Numbered from the stretch's first letter, positions 12,234 to 20,505 are shown. The stretch is DNA of 43,651 nucleotides from Streptomyces amritsarensis (GCF_001953875.1 NZ_MQUR01000070.1:1-43651); one strand, 5' to 3'. The notes: a model not told the origin generated them from the sequence alone. Numbers and translations are program-made.

Positions 12234-12668
12234 TCAGCCCTCGACCGTGACGCCCATCGAGCGCGCGGTGCCGGAAATGATCTTCACGGCGGCGTCGATG
12301 TCGTTGGCGTTCAGGTCGGGCATCTTCAGCTCGGCGATCTCGCGGACCTGGGCAGCCGTGAGCTTGGCGACCTTGGTCTTGTGGGGCTCGCCGGAGCCCT
12401 TCTCGATGCCCGCGTGCTTCAGGATGAGGCGCGCCGCCGGCGGAGTCTTGGTGATGAAGGTGAAGGTGCGGTCCTCGTAGACCGTGATCTCCACCGGCAC
12501 GACCATGCCACGCTGCGACTCGGTCGCGGCGTTGTAGGCCTTGCAGAACTCCATGATGTTGACGCCGTGCTGACCGAGCGCGGGGCCGACCGGCGGAGCC
12601 GGGTTGGCCGCACCGGCCTTGATCTGGAGCTTGATAAGCCCCGTGACCTTCTTCTTCTTGGGAGGCAT
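12234..12668 (-). CDS. rplK: 50S ribosomal protein L11
   Basis: L11 (144 aa) binds the GTPase-associated region of 23S rRNA. It is needed for stringent-factor activation and for thiostrepton binding; relC mutations in Streptomyces map to this gene. It opens MPPKKKKVTGLIKLQIKAG and has the proline-rich PAPPVGPALGQHGVNIMEF N-terminal segment. The C-terminal RNA-binding domain follows, including MPDLNANDIDAAVKIISGTARSMG split across its two last helices. The ATG is preceded by CCCGGAGAGAGCA. The leader carries a bulged hairpin (12732-12760). Confidence 0.97.
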   Translation of the reverse strand: MPPKKKKVTGLIKLQIKAGAANPAPPVGPALGQHGVNIMEFCKAYNAATESQRGMVVPVEITVYEDRTFTFITKTPPAARLILKHAGIEKGSGEPHKTKVAKLTAAQVREIAELKMPDLNANDIDAAVKIISGTARSMGVTVEG

Positions 12669-12731
12669 TGCTCTCTCCGGGTCCTAGTGAGAGTTTTCAG
12701 CCGCCGATCCGGTCATCCGGATGGAGGCATA

Positions 12732-12760
12732 CCGCACCACGATAACGGGTATCGGTGCGG
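12732..12760 (-). promoter_or_regulatory. bulged hairpin in rplK leader
   Basis: CCGCACC and GATA pair with TATC and GGTGCGG around a 5-base loop, leaving a 2-base bulge: 11 bp in all. It lies between the nusG terminator and rplK. It could be a protein-binding site for L1, which regulates rplKA in other bacteria, or simply a second terminator stem. The sequence alone cannot decide. Confidence 0.4.
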
Positions 12761-12762
12761 GG

Positions 12763-12809
12763 CTAAAAACCGAGCAGGTCAGACTGCCCGCGAGGGGTGG
12801 TCTGACCTG
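12763..12809 (-). terminator. secE-nusG terminator
   Basis: CAGGTCAGAC (12775-12784) pairs with GTCTGACCTG (12800-12809) in a perfect 10-bp stem with a 15-base loop. On the minus strand the stem is followed by CTCGG and then TTTTT. This is one of the few stems here with a true T-tract. It starts about 40 bases after the nusG stop. Confidence 0.7.
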
Positions 12810-12850
12810 TCCGGAAGCTGTGGCTCAGAAGCCCTGGTCCAGAGAGTGGA

Positions 12851-13729
12851 TCAGTTCTTCTGGATCTGGTCGAAGCTGAGCTCGACCGGGGTCTCGCGGC
12901 CGAAGATCTCGACGAGGCCCTTGACCTTCTTCGAGTCCGGGTTGATCTCGTTGATGGTCGCCTGGAGCGTGGCGAACGGACCGTCGGTGACGGTGACCGA
13001 GTCGCCGACCTCGAAGTCCAGGACCTCGATGGTGCGCTTGACCGCGGGGGCCGGCAGACCGGCTTCCTCGGCGGCCTGCTTGGCGGCCTTCTCCTGCGCC
13101 TCCGGGGCGAGCATCTTGACGATCTCGTCCAGGGTCAGCGGGTACGGGTCGTACGCGTTGCCCACGAAGCCGGTGACACCGGGGGTGTTGCGGACGACGC
13201 CCCAGGACTCGTTCGTCAGGTCCATGCGGACGAGCACGTAGCCGGGCAGCTTGTTCTGCCGGACGTTCTTGCGCTCGCCGTTCTTGATCTGGACGATCTC
13301 TTCCTCGGGCACCTCGGCCTGGTAGATGAACTCCTCGACGTTCAGCGAGACGGCGCGCTGCTCCAGGTTGGCCTTCACGCGCTTCTCGTAGCCGGCGTAG
13401 GTGTGGATCACGTACCACTCGCCGGGGAGGAGGCGCAGCTCCTCGCGCAGGGCCTGGATCGGGTCGACCGGCTCGGCGGGCTCGGCCTCTTCGGCCTCCT
13501 CCGCGATCTCGGCGTCGTCGGCGGCCTCTTCGAGCTCGGTGTCGGCCTCGTCCTCGTCCGCCTCGTCGTCGGAGACGTGCAGCGCGGCCTCCTCGGCGGC
13601 GTCACCCGCCTCGACGTCGGCGAGCTCGGCCTCGTCCGGGTCCACAGCGTCTGCCGCCTCGACGATGTCGAGCTCGTCCTCGACGGACTCGACGGAGTCG
13701 TGGCTCGCGTTCAGGTTCGGGTCAGACAC
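12851..13729 (-). CDS. nusG: transcription termination/antitermination factor NusG
   Basis: NusG (292 aa) binds RNA polymerase, influences pausing and links it to Rho or the ribosome. I start it at GTG 13729 (MSDPNLNAS), preceded by AGGAAGAA; an in-frame extension upstream runs into the secE spacer. Residues 1 to about 100 are an acidic Ala/Glu/Asp-rich, disordered extension. The NGN domain starts near residue 105 (EWYVIHTYAGYEKRV) and contains KLPGYVLVRMDL. A linker of about 30 residues (207-238) is followed by the KOW domain (FEVGDSVTVTDGPFATLQ, to the C-terminus). E. coli NusG is only 181 aa; the extra length is the acidic head and the linker, both usual in Streptomyces. Confidence 0.97.
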   Translation of the reverse strand: MSDPNLNASHDSVESVEDELDIVEAADAVDPDEAELADVEAGDAAEEAALHVSDDEADEDEADTELEEAADDAEIAEEAEEAEPAEPVDPIQALREELRLLPGEWYVIHTYAGYEKRVKANLEQRAVSLNVEEFIYQAEVPEEEIVQIKNGERKNVRQNKLPGYVLVRMDLTNESWGVVRNTPGVTGFVGNAYDPYPLTLDEIVKMLAPEAQEKAAKQAAEEAGLPAPAVKRTIEVLDFEVGDSVTVTDGPFATLQATINEINPDSKKVKGLVEIFGRETPVELSFDQIQKN

Positions 13730-13811
13730 GGTGGCTGCTTCTTCCTGGAAAAAAGGTGGTGGAACATGCGAAAAGGGGCGGCACCCATCAAGGCGCCGCC
13801 CTCCGCGGGGA

Positions 13812-14093
13812 TCAGCCGAAGACGAACTTGATGGCTTCCTGGAACCCATAGTCAATCACGGTCACCAGACCGATCATGATGACCACGAAGACAATCACCA
13901 CGGTGGTGTACGTCGTGAGCTGGTTGCGAGTGGGCCAGACAACCTTGCGGAGTTCCGCGACAATCTGGCGGTAGAAAAGCGCGAGACGGCCCAGAGGACC
14001 CTTCTTGCCGCGCTTGCCGCCCTTGCGGGCCTTCTTCTCGCGCGTCTCGTCCTCGGCGTCAGGCATGTCGATGGAGCCCAGGGCGTCCGTCAC
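13812..14093 (-). CDS. secE: preprotein translocase subunit SecE
   Basis: SecE (93 aa) is the small essential clamp of the SecYEG protein-conducting channel in the cytoplasmic membrane. It starts at GTG 14093 with AGGTGAGAGAC upstream. An acidic head is followed by a Lys/Arg/Gly-rich patch (KKARKGGKRGKKG). The conserved amphipathic segment and hinge AELRKVVWPTRNQL come next, then one transmembrane helix (about residues 63-83). This is the single-helix form, not the three-helix E. coli type. It is followed by nusG after 82 bases and preceded by tRNA-Trp, the same order as in mycobacteria. Confidence 0.96.
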   Translation of the reverse strand: MTDALGSIDMPDAEDETREKKARKGGKRGKKGPLGRLALFYRQIVAELRKVVWPTRNQLTTYTTVVIVFVVIMIGLVTVIDYGFQEAIKFVFG

Positions 14094-14200
14094 GTCTCTC
14101 ACCTGAATCCGGGTCGTGGCCGTACCGCGCCCGGTTGCGCCGCACGGCGTTGCATCTAAGTACGTACCTGCGCACACACATCCGAGAAGGAGTGTGGAGC

Positions 14201-14272
14201 AGGGCCGGAGGGACTCGAACCCCCAACCGCTGGTTTTGGAGACCAGTGCTCTACCAATTGAGCTACGACCCT
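14201..14272 (-). tRNA. trpT: tRNA-Trp (CCA)
   Basis: A 72-nt cloverleaf. The acceptor stem AGGGTCG pairs with CGGCCCT. The D arm is GCTC/GAGC. The anticodon stem CTGGT/ACCAG has loop CTCCAAA, anticodon CCA. The T loop is TTCGAGT. No CCA end is encoded. It lies 107 bases upstream of secE on the same strand and may be cotranscribed with secE-nusG. Confidence 0.97.
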
Positions 14273-14476
14273 TTGCGTCCCCCAACCTACCGCATCCGGG
14301 CGAGTGCACGGAGTGCTCACGCTTTGCAGCGGCTGGCGAGGTCCAACGACAGGTGAGTGTACGTGAACCGGGCCGTGACGTCGAACAGCACCCGGCCTGA
14401 CATGGCCCGGCCCGTCTCCCGTCCGTTCATCGAAACGGCGTGCGGCGCTTCTGCGCGGTCTGGGACGATTGCTCGT
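14273..14476. promoter_or_regulatory. divergent intergenic region, trpT / aminotransferase
   Basis: This 204-base gap separates the leftward trpT-secE-nusG unit from the rightward aminotransferase gene and must hold promoters for both. On the minus strand TAGGTT (14284-14289) lies 11 bases from the tRNA 5' end and could be a -10. I see no convincing -35 for either direction and no clear operator. Confidence 0.35.
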
Positions 14477-15703
14477 ATGACCTCTGCAACGCCTTCCTCC
14501 GAGCGCCGGGTGTCCGCCCGTATCGGCGCCATTTCCGAGTCCGCCACCCTCGCCGTGGACGCCAAGGCCAAGGCCCTCAAGGCCGCCGGGCGCCCGGTCA
14601 TCGGCTTCGGCGCGGGCGAGCCCGACTTCCCGACCCCGGACTACATCGTCGAGGCCGCGGTCGAGGCCTGCCGCAACCCCAAGTACCACCGCTACACGCC
14701 GGCCGGCGGTCTGCCGGAGCTGAAGGCCGCCATCGCCGCCAAGACGCTGCGCGACTCCGGCTACGAGGTCGAGGCGTCGCAGGTCCTGGTGACCAACGGC
14801 GGCAAGCAGGCGATCTACGAGGCCTTCGCGGCCATCCTCGACCCGGGTGACGAGGTCATCGTCCCGGCCCCGTACTGGACCACCTACCCGGAGTCGATCC
14901 GTCTCGCCGGCGGTGTCCCGGTCGAGGTCGTCGCCGACGAGACCACCGGCTACCGGGTCTCCGTCGAGCAGCTGGAGGCCGCGCGCACCGAGCGCACCAA
15001 GGTCGTCCTGTTCGTGTCCCCGTCCAACCCGACCGGTTCGGTCTACAGCGAGGCCGACGCGAAGGCGATCGGCGAGTGGGCCGCCGAGCACGGCCTGTGG
15101 GTGCTGACGGACGAGATCTACGAGCACCTGGTCTACGGCGACGCGAAGTTCACCTCGCTGCCGGTCCTGGTCCCGGCCCTGCGCGACAAGTGCATCATCG
15201 TCAACGGCGTCGCCAAGACGTACGCGATGACCGGCTGGCGCGTGGGCTGGGTCATCGCCCCGCAGGACGTCGTCAAGGCGGCGACGAACCTGCAGTCGCA
15301 CGCCACCTCCAACGTCTCCAACGTGGCCCAGGTCGCCGCGCTGGCCGCCGTGTCGGGCAACCTGGACGCGGTCGCCGAGATGCGCAAGGCCTTCGACCGC
15401 CGCCGCCAGACGATGGTCAAGATGCTGAACGAGATCGACGGCGTCTTCTGCCCGGTCCCCGAGGGCGCGTTCTACGCGTACCCGTCGGTCAAGGAGCTCC
15501 TCGGCAAGGAGATCCGCGGCAAGCGCCCGCAGACCTCCGTCGAGCTGGCCGCCCTGATCCTGGACGAGGTCGAGGTCGCGGTCGTCCCGGGCGAGGCCTT
15601 CGGCACCCCCGGCTACCTGCGCCTGTCGTACGCCCTGGGCGACGAGGACCTGGTCGAGGGCGTGTCCCGCATCCAGAAGCTGCTGGCCGAGGCCAAGGCC
15701 TGA
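14477..15703 (+). CDS. PLP-dependent aminotransferase (aspartate type, class I)
   Basis: A cytosolic PLP enzyme (408 aa) that probably moves amino groups between aspartate, or an aromatic or related amino acid, and 2-oxoglutarate. The class I fold is clear: GAGEPDFPTP near the N-terminus, YTPAGGLPELK, NGGKQAIYEAF at the cofactor phosphate side, SPSNPTGSVYS, then DEIYEHLVYG. The Schiff-base lysine is K247 in VAKTYAMTGWRVGW; family members usually have Ser where Ala246 stands. A substrate-carboxylate arginine is expected near GYLRLSYALG. The start is ATG 14477, giving MTSATPSS; earlier in-frame starts would run into the tRNA promoter. A strong Shine-Dalgarno is missing. The neighbourhood does not define the substrate. 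Confidence 0.92.
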   Translation: MTSATPSSERRVSARIGAISESATLAVDAKAKALKAAGRPVIGFGAGEPDFPTPDYIVEAAVEACRNPKYHRYTPAGGLPELKAAIAAKTLRDSGYEVEASQVLVTNGGKQAIYEAFAAILDPGDEVIVPAPYWTTYPESIRLAGGVPVEVVADETTGYRVSVEQLEAARTERTKVVLFVSPSNPTGSVYSEADAKAIGEWAAEHGLWVLTDEIYEHLVYGDAKFTSLPVLVPALRDKCIIVNGVAKTYAMTGWRVGWVIAPQDVVKAATNLQSHATSNVSNVAQVAALAAVSGNLDAVAEMRKAFDRRRQTMVKMLNEIDGVFCPVPEGAFYAYPSVKELLGKEIRGKRPQTSVELAALILDEVEVAVVPGEAFGTPGYLRLSYALGDEDLVEGVSRIQKLLAEAKA

Positions 15704-15724
15704 CGCGGCCCGCAGCAGGACCTG

Positions 15725-15755
15725 GGCGGCGGTACCCCCGAGGGGTGCCGCCGCC
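15725..15755 (+). terminator. terminator after aminotransferase gene
   Basis: GGCGGCGGTACCCC (15725-15738) and GGGGTGCCGCCGCC (15742-15755) form a 14-bp stem with one G-U pair and a 3-base loop, 21 bases after the stop codon. There is no T-run of note, which is common for Streptomyces terminators. Confidence 0.75.
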
Positions 15756-15903
15756 CCGGCGTTTCACGCCCCCGCCGTGCGGGGCGAGGGAGGCCCGGGG
15801 GCGGCGGGGGCGGTTCGGCGCGGTGCCCGCTCACCCGTTCGCGCAAGCCCCCGATCGGTAAAACCCCCTCCCGCCGAGCGCAGCGGTACGGCAGGATCAC
15901 CAG

Positions 15904-16923
15904 ATGGAGCACGTACGCGATCTCACGCTTCTGCCGAAGGCCCACCTCCACCTCCACTTCACCGGGTCGATGCGACCATCGACGCTGCTGGAGCTCGCCG
16001 ACAAGTACGGCGTGCGCCTGCCCGACGCGCTGACCGCCGGGGAGCCGCCCAAGCTGCGCGCCACCGACGAGCGGGGCTGGTTCCGCTTCCAGCGGCTCTA
16101 CGACGCCGCCCGCTCGTGCCTGCGCGAGCCCGAGGACATCCGGCGCCTGGTCCGCGAGGCCGCGGAGGAGGACGTACGGGACGGCAGCGGCTGGCTGGAG
16201 ATCCAGGTGGATCCCACGTCCTACGCGCCTCTTCTGGGCGGGATGATCCCGGCCGTCGAGATCATCCTCGACGCCGTCGACGCGGCCTCCCGCGAGACCG
16301 GTCTCGGCATGCGGGTGCTCATCGCCGCCAACCGCATGAAGCACCCGCTCGACGCCCGGACCCTGGCCCGGCTCGCCGTGCGCTACGCCGACCGCGGCGT
16401 CGTCGGTTTCGGCCTCTCCAACGACGAGCGCCGCGGCATGGCCCGCGACTTCGACCGGGCCTTCGCCATCGCCCGCGACGGCGGCCTCCTGGCGGCCCCG
16501 CACGGCGGCGAGCTGACCGGCCCGTCCTCCGTCCGCGACTGCCTGGACGACCTGCACGCCGCCCGCATCGGCCACGGCGTACGGGCCGCGGAGGACCCCC
16601 GGCTGCTGAAGCGGCTCGCCGACCGCCAGATCACCTGCGAGGTCTGTCCGGCTTCCAACGTCGCCCTGGGCGTGTACGAGCGGCACGAGGACGTCCCGCT
16701 GCGGACGCTGTTCGAGGCCGGGGTGCCGATGGCGCTGGGCGCGGACGACCCGCTGCTGTTCGGGTCGCGGCTCGCGGCGCAGTACGAGATCGCCCGCCGC
16801 CACCACGGTTTCACGGATGCGGAGCTCGCGGAGCTGGCCCGCCAGTCGGTGCGCGGGAGCGCCGCGCCGGACGACGTCCAGGCCAAGCTGCTGGCCGGGA
16901 TCGACCACTGGCTCACCGGGTGA
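15904..16923 (+). CDS. adenosine deaminase-family protein
   Basis: A metal-dependent hydrolase of the adenosine/AMP deaminase family (339 aa), expected to deaminate adenosine or a related purine nucleoside in the cytosol. Zinc ligands are H16 and H18 (HLHF), H200 in PHGGE with the proton-shuttle E203, H224 in RIGHG, and D281-D282 in GADDP. Two usual residues around the first motif differ: E before LHxH is H14 and D after it is T20, so substrate preference may not be adenosine itself. Starts at ATG 15904 with AGGATCACCAG before it. The 3' end overlaps the converging gene at 16913 by 11 bases. Streptomyces also has ADA-like enzymes of the futalosine pathway, but nothing nearby points to menaquinone. 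Confidence 0.85.
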   Translation: MEHVRDLTLLPKAHLHLHFTGSMRPSTLLELADKYGVRLPDALTAGEPPKLRATDERGWFRFQRLYDAARSCLREPEDIRRLVREAAEEDVRDGSGWLEIQVDPTSYAPLLGGMIPAVEIILDAVDAASRETGLGMRVLIAANRMKHPLDARTLARLAVRYADRGVVGFGLSNDERRGMARDFDRAFAIARDGGLLAAPHGGELTGPSSVRDCLDDLHAARIGHGVRAAEDPRLLKRLADRQITCEVCPASNVALGVYERHEDVPLRTLFEAGVPMALGADDPLLFGSRLAAQYEIARRHHGFTDAELAELARQSVRGSAAPDDVQAKLLAGIDHWLTG

Positions 16924-17329
16924 GCCGCAGATCCCCCTCGTAGCAGTCGGCGCGCACCCGGCGGCCGTCGGGGAAGCCGATCTCCAGGTGGGTGCGGCCC
17001 TGCTCGGGCAGCGCGAACTCGGCGACGGAGCAGACGGTCTCGCCCAGGTGCCGCAGGAAGGGGTGGTCGCCGAGGTCCTCGCCGACCTCGACGCGGCCCC
17101 ACTCCCCCATGTCGTAGGGCTCGTGGGGCCGGGCGGACTCGACGATGAGGCACTGGTCGGACCCGGTGGTGATCCGGATGGAGTCGCCGACGCTGTCGAT
17201 CAGCCAGACGTCGAGGGGGGACTCGGAGCGTTCGCCGTCGCTGACGTGCCAGGACGCGACGACCCTGCTGAGCGTGCGACCCACGAGCCGAGTGGGGTCC
17301 GTACCGGCCCCGTGACGGGGACAGAGCAT
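16913..17329 (-). CDS. conserved hypothetical protein
   Basis: A 138-aa soluble protein with no domain I recognise. It is acidic, with alternating beta strands (DVWLIDSVGDSIRITTGSDQCL and THLEIGFPDGRRVRADCYEG), no signal peptide and no membrane segment. It begins 16 bases after the murB stop, with GAGGAG overlapping that stop but rather far (12 bases) from the ATG. It is thus probably the last gene of a murB transcript. Its 3' end overlaps the converging deaminase gene by 11 bases. Confidence 0.7.
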   Translation of the reverse strand: MLCPRHGAGTDPTRLVGRTLSRVVASWHVSDGERSESPLDVWLIDSVGDSIRITTGSDQCLIVESARPHEPYDMGEWGRVEVGEDLGDHPFLRHLGETVCSVAEFALPEQGRTHLEIGFPDGRRVRADCYEGDLRLTR

Positions 17330-17345
17330 GGGCGGCGGGGGCTCC

Positions 17346-18401
17346 TCAGATGCTGACGCCGACCGTCACCGGCTCGTTGACGAGGGTGACGCCGAAGGCC
17401 GCGTGGACGCCCGCGACGACCTCGCGGGCCAGGGTGAGGAGGTCCTCGGTGGTGGCCTCGCCGCGGTTGGTGAGGGCGAGGGTGTGCTTGGTGGAGATGC
17501 GTGCCGGGCCGGTGCCGTAGCCCTTGGTGAAGCCGGCCTTGTCGATCAGCCAGGCCGCGCTGGTCTTCGTACGGCCCTCGCCGGCGGGGTAGGCGGGCGG
17601 GGCGGTGTCGGGGCCGAGGCGGTCCTGGACGCGGGCGAGGAAGGCGGCGTAGGCCTCGTCGGTCAGGATCGGGTTGTGGAAGAAGGAGCCGGCGGACCAG
17701 GTGTCGTGGTCGGCCGGGTCGAGGACCATGCCCTTGCCGGCGCGCAGCCGCAGCACGGTCTCGCGGGCGGTGGCGGCGGGGACCCGGTCGCCGGCCTCGA
17801 CGCCGAGGGCGCGGGCGGTCTCGGGGTACTTGATCGGCGCCGAGAGGCCGCCGGCGTCCTCCAGGGCGAAGCGCACGCGCAGGACGACGTAGCGGTCGGG
17901 CTGGTCCTTGAAGGTGCTGTTGCGGTAGCGGAAGGCGCACTCGGCGGCGGTCAGAGTGACCGTTTCGCCGGTGGTGCGGTCGTAGGCGACGACCTCGGTG
18001 ATGGTGTCGCAGACCTCCTGGCCGTACGCCCCGACGTTCTGGATCGGGGTGGCGCCGGCCGAGCCGGGGATGCCGGCGAGGCACTCGATGCCGGCGAGGC
18101 CGGCTTCGACGGTGCGGGCGACGGCGTCGCTCCAGTTCTCGCCGGCGGCGAGCTCCAGCCGCGTCCCGTCCAGGTGGAAGCCGGTGGTGGCGATGCGCAG
18201 GGCGGTGCCGTCGAAGCCCCGGTCGCCGATGACCAGGTTGCTGCCGCCGCCGATGACCAGGAGCGGGGTGCCGCTCTCGTCCGCGGCGCGGACGGCGGCG
18301 ACCACCTCGGCGTCGGTGGTCGCGGTGACCAGGCGGGCGGCGGGACCACCGAGACGGAAGGTGGTCAGCGGGGCGAGGGGGGCGTCGTGGAGTTCCTGCA
18401 C
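17346..18401 (-). CDS. murB: UDP-N-acetylenolpyruvoylglucosamine reductase
   Basis: MurB (351 aa) is the FAD enzyme that uses NADPH to reduce UDP-GlcNAc-enolpyruvate to UDP-MurNAc, the second committed step of peptidoglycan synthesis, in the cytosol. The FAD-binding domain shows LVIGGGSNLVIGD and LAGIPGSAGATPIQNVGAYG. The catalytic serine is in WSAGSFFHNP and the substrate-binding region is TSAAWLIDKAG. I start it at GTG 18401 (MQELHDAPLAPLTTFRLGG), which matches the family start. There is no Shine-Dalgarno; TACTCT lies 7 bases upstream of GTG, so the mRNA may be leaderless. Confidence 0.96.
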   Translation of the reverse strand: MQELHDAPLAPLTTFRLGGPAARLVTATTDAEVVAAVRAADESGTPLLVIGGGSNLVIGDRGFDGTALRIATTGFHLDGTRLELAAGENWSDAVARTVEAGLAGIECLAGIPGSAGATPIQNVGAYGQEVCDTITEVVAYDRTTGETVTLTAAECAFRYRNSTFKDQPDRYVVLRVRFALEDAGGLSAPIKYPETARALGVEAGDRVPAATARETVLRLRAGKGMVLDPADHDTWSAGSFFHNPILTDEAYAAFLARVQDRLGPDTAPPAYPAGEGRTKTSAAWLIDKAGFTKGYGTGPARISTKHTLALTNRGEATTEDLLTLAREVVAGVHAAFGVTLVNEPVTVGVSI

Positions 18402-18408
18402 GTGGACA

Positions 18409-18414
18409 AGAGTA
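18409..18414 (-). promoter_or_regulatory. candidate -10 for leaderless murB
   Basis: TACTCT ends 7 bases before the murB GTG, placing the transcription start on or next to the start codon. The region around -35 is poor (CGGGAT or CCGGGA). The absence of any ribosome binding site between this hexamer and GTG is the main argument. Confidence 0.35.
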
Positions 18415-18481
18415 CGGTCCGTGCCCCTCGCATCCCGGCGGGGCCACGGACCGTCCTCGCTCGTCCTCCGTACCGGCCGGG

Positions 18482-18880
18482 TCAGCGGTCCGCCTGCTGG
18501 GCGGCGAGGCGGCGCTCGGCCTCGTCCCAGCCCAGGGGCAGTTCGGTGGCGGGCACGGTCCAGTGGGTGAAGACGGATTCCTTCATGTACGCGGCGGCGG
18601 CGCGGGAGCTGGAGCGGTGGGGCTCGCTGCGGGCGAAGCGGTACAGCGCGTCCCGGTCCTCCCATGCGGAGAGGGTGAGGAAGGTGCGGCGCAGGACGCG
18701 GGCCCGCAGGGCGACGCCGTGGGCGCCGGGGGCCCTGCGCATCTGGCGGATGATGCCGGGCGACTTGAGGAGGAACCGGACGGCGCCGATGAGGGTGGCG
18801 GTCTCGAAGCGGGAGGCCATGACGTGGACCTCGGCACCGGGTGCGGGCGCGGTGGGCGTGGACCAGGGGATGTCGGGCAT
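18482..18880 (-). CDS. small dimeric alpha/beta-barrel protein (DUF3291 or monooxygenase-like)
   Basis: A 132-aa cytosolic protein. The pattern VMASRF...LRRTFLTLSAWEDRDALYRFARSEPH, a strand followed by a short helix ending in a His, is that of DUF3291 and spheroidene- or antibiotic-monooxygenase-like dimeric alpha/beta barrels. Whether it binds heme, a flavin or an organic substrate is unknown. The ATG has GAAGGAGAA at ideal distance. It lies 93 bases after the MFS exporter gene and may belong to the same TetR-controlled transcript, which would suit a detoxification role; that is inference. Confidence 0.7.
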   Translation of the reverse strand: MPDIPWSTPTAPAPGAEVHVMASRFETATLIGAVRFLLKSPGIIRQMRRAPGAHGVALRARVLRRTFLTLSAWEDRDALYRFARSEPHRSSSRAAAAYMKESVFTHWTVPATELPLGWDEAERRLAAQQADR

Positions 18881-18973
18881 GACGTGTTCTCCTTCCGTGG
18901 TGCGGCCGCGGGAGCCGCATGGACGGACCTGATCGGGCGGGCGTACGTGCGGGCGGGCGGGCCGGGGGCCCCG

Positions 18974-20488
18974 TCACTGGGCGGCGGGGACCTTGTCCGC
19001 GGTCCCGGCCCCGGCCCCGGCCGCGACGGGGGCGGCGTCGGGGGCGGACGCGGCGGCGGGTACGGGGGCGGGCGCGGCGGTGGGCGTGGCGGCGGGCGCG
19101 TTCCGGGTTTTGCGGGGCACCAGGAGGGCCAGCGCGGCGGCGAGGGCGACGGCCGCGGCGCCGATCCACAGGGCGGGGACGGTGCCGTCGGTGAAGGTCT
19201 GCGGGGAGGCGTAGCCGCCCTGGGCGGAGAAGACCGAGGCCAGGACGGCGACGCCGAGGGCTCCGCCGACCTCGCGCAGTGCGTTGTTGGTGCCGGATGC
19301 CTTGCCCTGGTCGGCGGGGCGGACGGTGGACATCAGGACATTGGCCGCCGGGGCGAAGTAGAGGGCCATGCCGATCCCGCTGAGGATCAGCGGCGGCAGC
19401 TGCGCGGCGTACGAGACGTCCGTGCTCAGGATCGCGGCGAACCAGCCGAGGCCGAGGGCCTGGAACGCCAGGCCGGCGGCGACGACGGGGCGGCCGCCGA
19501 TGCGGTCGGAGAGGATCCCGGCCAGCGGCGCCACGATCATCGGCATGCCGGTCCAGGGGAGCATCCGCAGGCCGGCTTCGGTGGGCGAGTAGCCGGCGAC
19601 GCCTTGGAGGAACTGGCTGAGCAGGAAGATCGAGCCGAACATGCCGAGGAACATCAGCAGGCTGGCCAGGTTGATCCCCAGGAAGCCGCGGTCACGGAAG
19701 AGCCGCATGGGGAGCATGGGGTTGGCGCTGGTGAAGCCGTGGTGGACGAAGCCCGCGACGAGGGCGCTGCCGAGGATCAGGCCGGTGAGGACGGGGGTGC
19801 TGGTCCAGCCCTCGGCGTTGGCGTTGACCAGGCCGTAGACGATGCCGAAGAGGCCGCCGCTGATGAGCAGGGTGCCGGGGACGTCGAGGCGGGCGCCGGG
19901 GGCGGTGGACTCGGCGAGGCGCAGGCGGGCGAGCGGGATCAGGGCCAGGCCTGTCGGCACGTTGAGCCAGAAGATCCACTGCCAGGAGATGTGCTCGGTG
20001 AGGCTGCCGCCGATGAGGGGGCCGCTGGCGACGGCGAGGCCGGTGACGGCGCCGTAGATGCCGAGGGCCATGCCGCGCCGGGCGGCGGGGACAGCGGCGG
20101 TCAGGAGGGTGAGGGTGAGCGGCATCATGACGGCGGCTCCGACGCCCTGCACGGCGCGGGCGGCGATGAGCGCGTCGATCCCGGGCGAGAGGGCGGCCGC
20201 GGCGGAGGCGCCGGTGAAGACGGCGAGGCCGGCGATGAACAGCCGGCGGCGGCCGAAGCGGTCGCCGAGGGAGGCGCCGAACATGAGGAGGACGGCGAAG
20301 GTGAGCGTGTAGGCGTTCACCGTCCATTCCAGGTCCTCCAGCCCGCCGCCGAGGTCCTCGCGGATGGCGGGGAGGGCGGTGGTGACGACCAGGTTGTCGA
20401 GTGCGGCCATGAAGCTGGCCACGCCGGTGAGGACGAGGGCCCAGACGGCGGGGCCGCGGAGTTTGGTGTCGACGTCTTGCGTGTGCAC
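18974..20488 (-). CDS. MFS drug exporter, DHA2 (EmrB/QacA) type
   Basis: A 504-aa integral membrane proton antiporter with about 14 predicted transmembrane helices. The first helix carries the DHA2 motif AALDNLVVTTALPAI. Motif A between helices 2 and 3 is GASLGDRFGRRRLF (about 71-84), and helix 5 has motif C-like AVASGPLIGG. A cytoplasmic Ala/Pro-rich tail of about 50 residues ends the protein and is low complexity. The start is GTG 20488 with AGGGGGAA upstream. The tetR gene lies directly upstream on the same strand, and an inverted repeat matching that in front of tetR sits in the 78-base gap. Substrate unknown; probably a lipophilic or cationic drug. Confidence 0.92.
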   Translation of the reverse strand: MHTQDVDTKLRGPAVWALVLTGVASFMAALDNLVVTTALPAIREDLGGGLEDLEWTVNAYTLTFAVLLMFGASLGDRFGRRRLFIAGLAVFTGASAAAALSPGIDALIAARAVQGVGAAVMMPLTLTLLTAAVPAARRGMALGIYGAVTGLAVASGPLIGGSLTEHISWQWIFWLNVPTGLALIPLARLRLAESTAPGARLDVPGTLLISGGLFGIVYGLVNANAEGWTSTPVLTGLILGSALVAGFVHHGFTSANPMLPMRLFRDRGFLGINLASLLMFLGMFGSIFLLSQFLQGVAGYSPTEAGLRMLPWTGMPMIVAPLAGILSDRIGGRPVVAAGLAFQALGLGWFAAILSTDVSYAAQLPPLILSGIGMALYFAPAANVLMSTVRPADQGKASGTNNALREVGGALGVAVLASVFSAQGGYASPQTFTDGTVPALWIGAAAVALAAALALLVPRKTRNAPAATPTAAPAPVPAAASAPDAAPVAAGAGAGTADKVPAAQ

Positions 20489-20505
20489 GATTCCCCCTGC
20501 GCGTT

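Noticed and set aside
13730..13855. N-terminal extension of NusG upstream of GTG 13729
   Set aside because: It would overlap the secE end and lacks a ribosome binding site; the family start is at MSDPNLN.
14094..14309. N-terminal extension of SecE
   Set aside because: The frame runs through the tRNA-Trp gene; GTG 14093 with AGGTGAG is the expected start.
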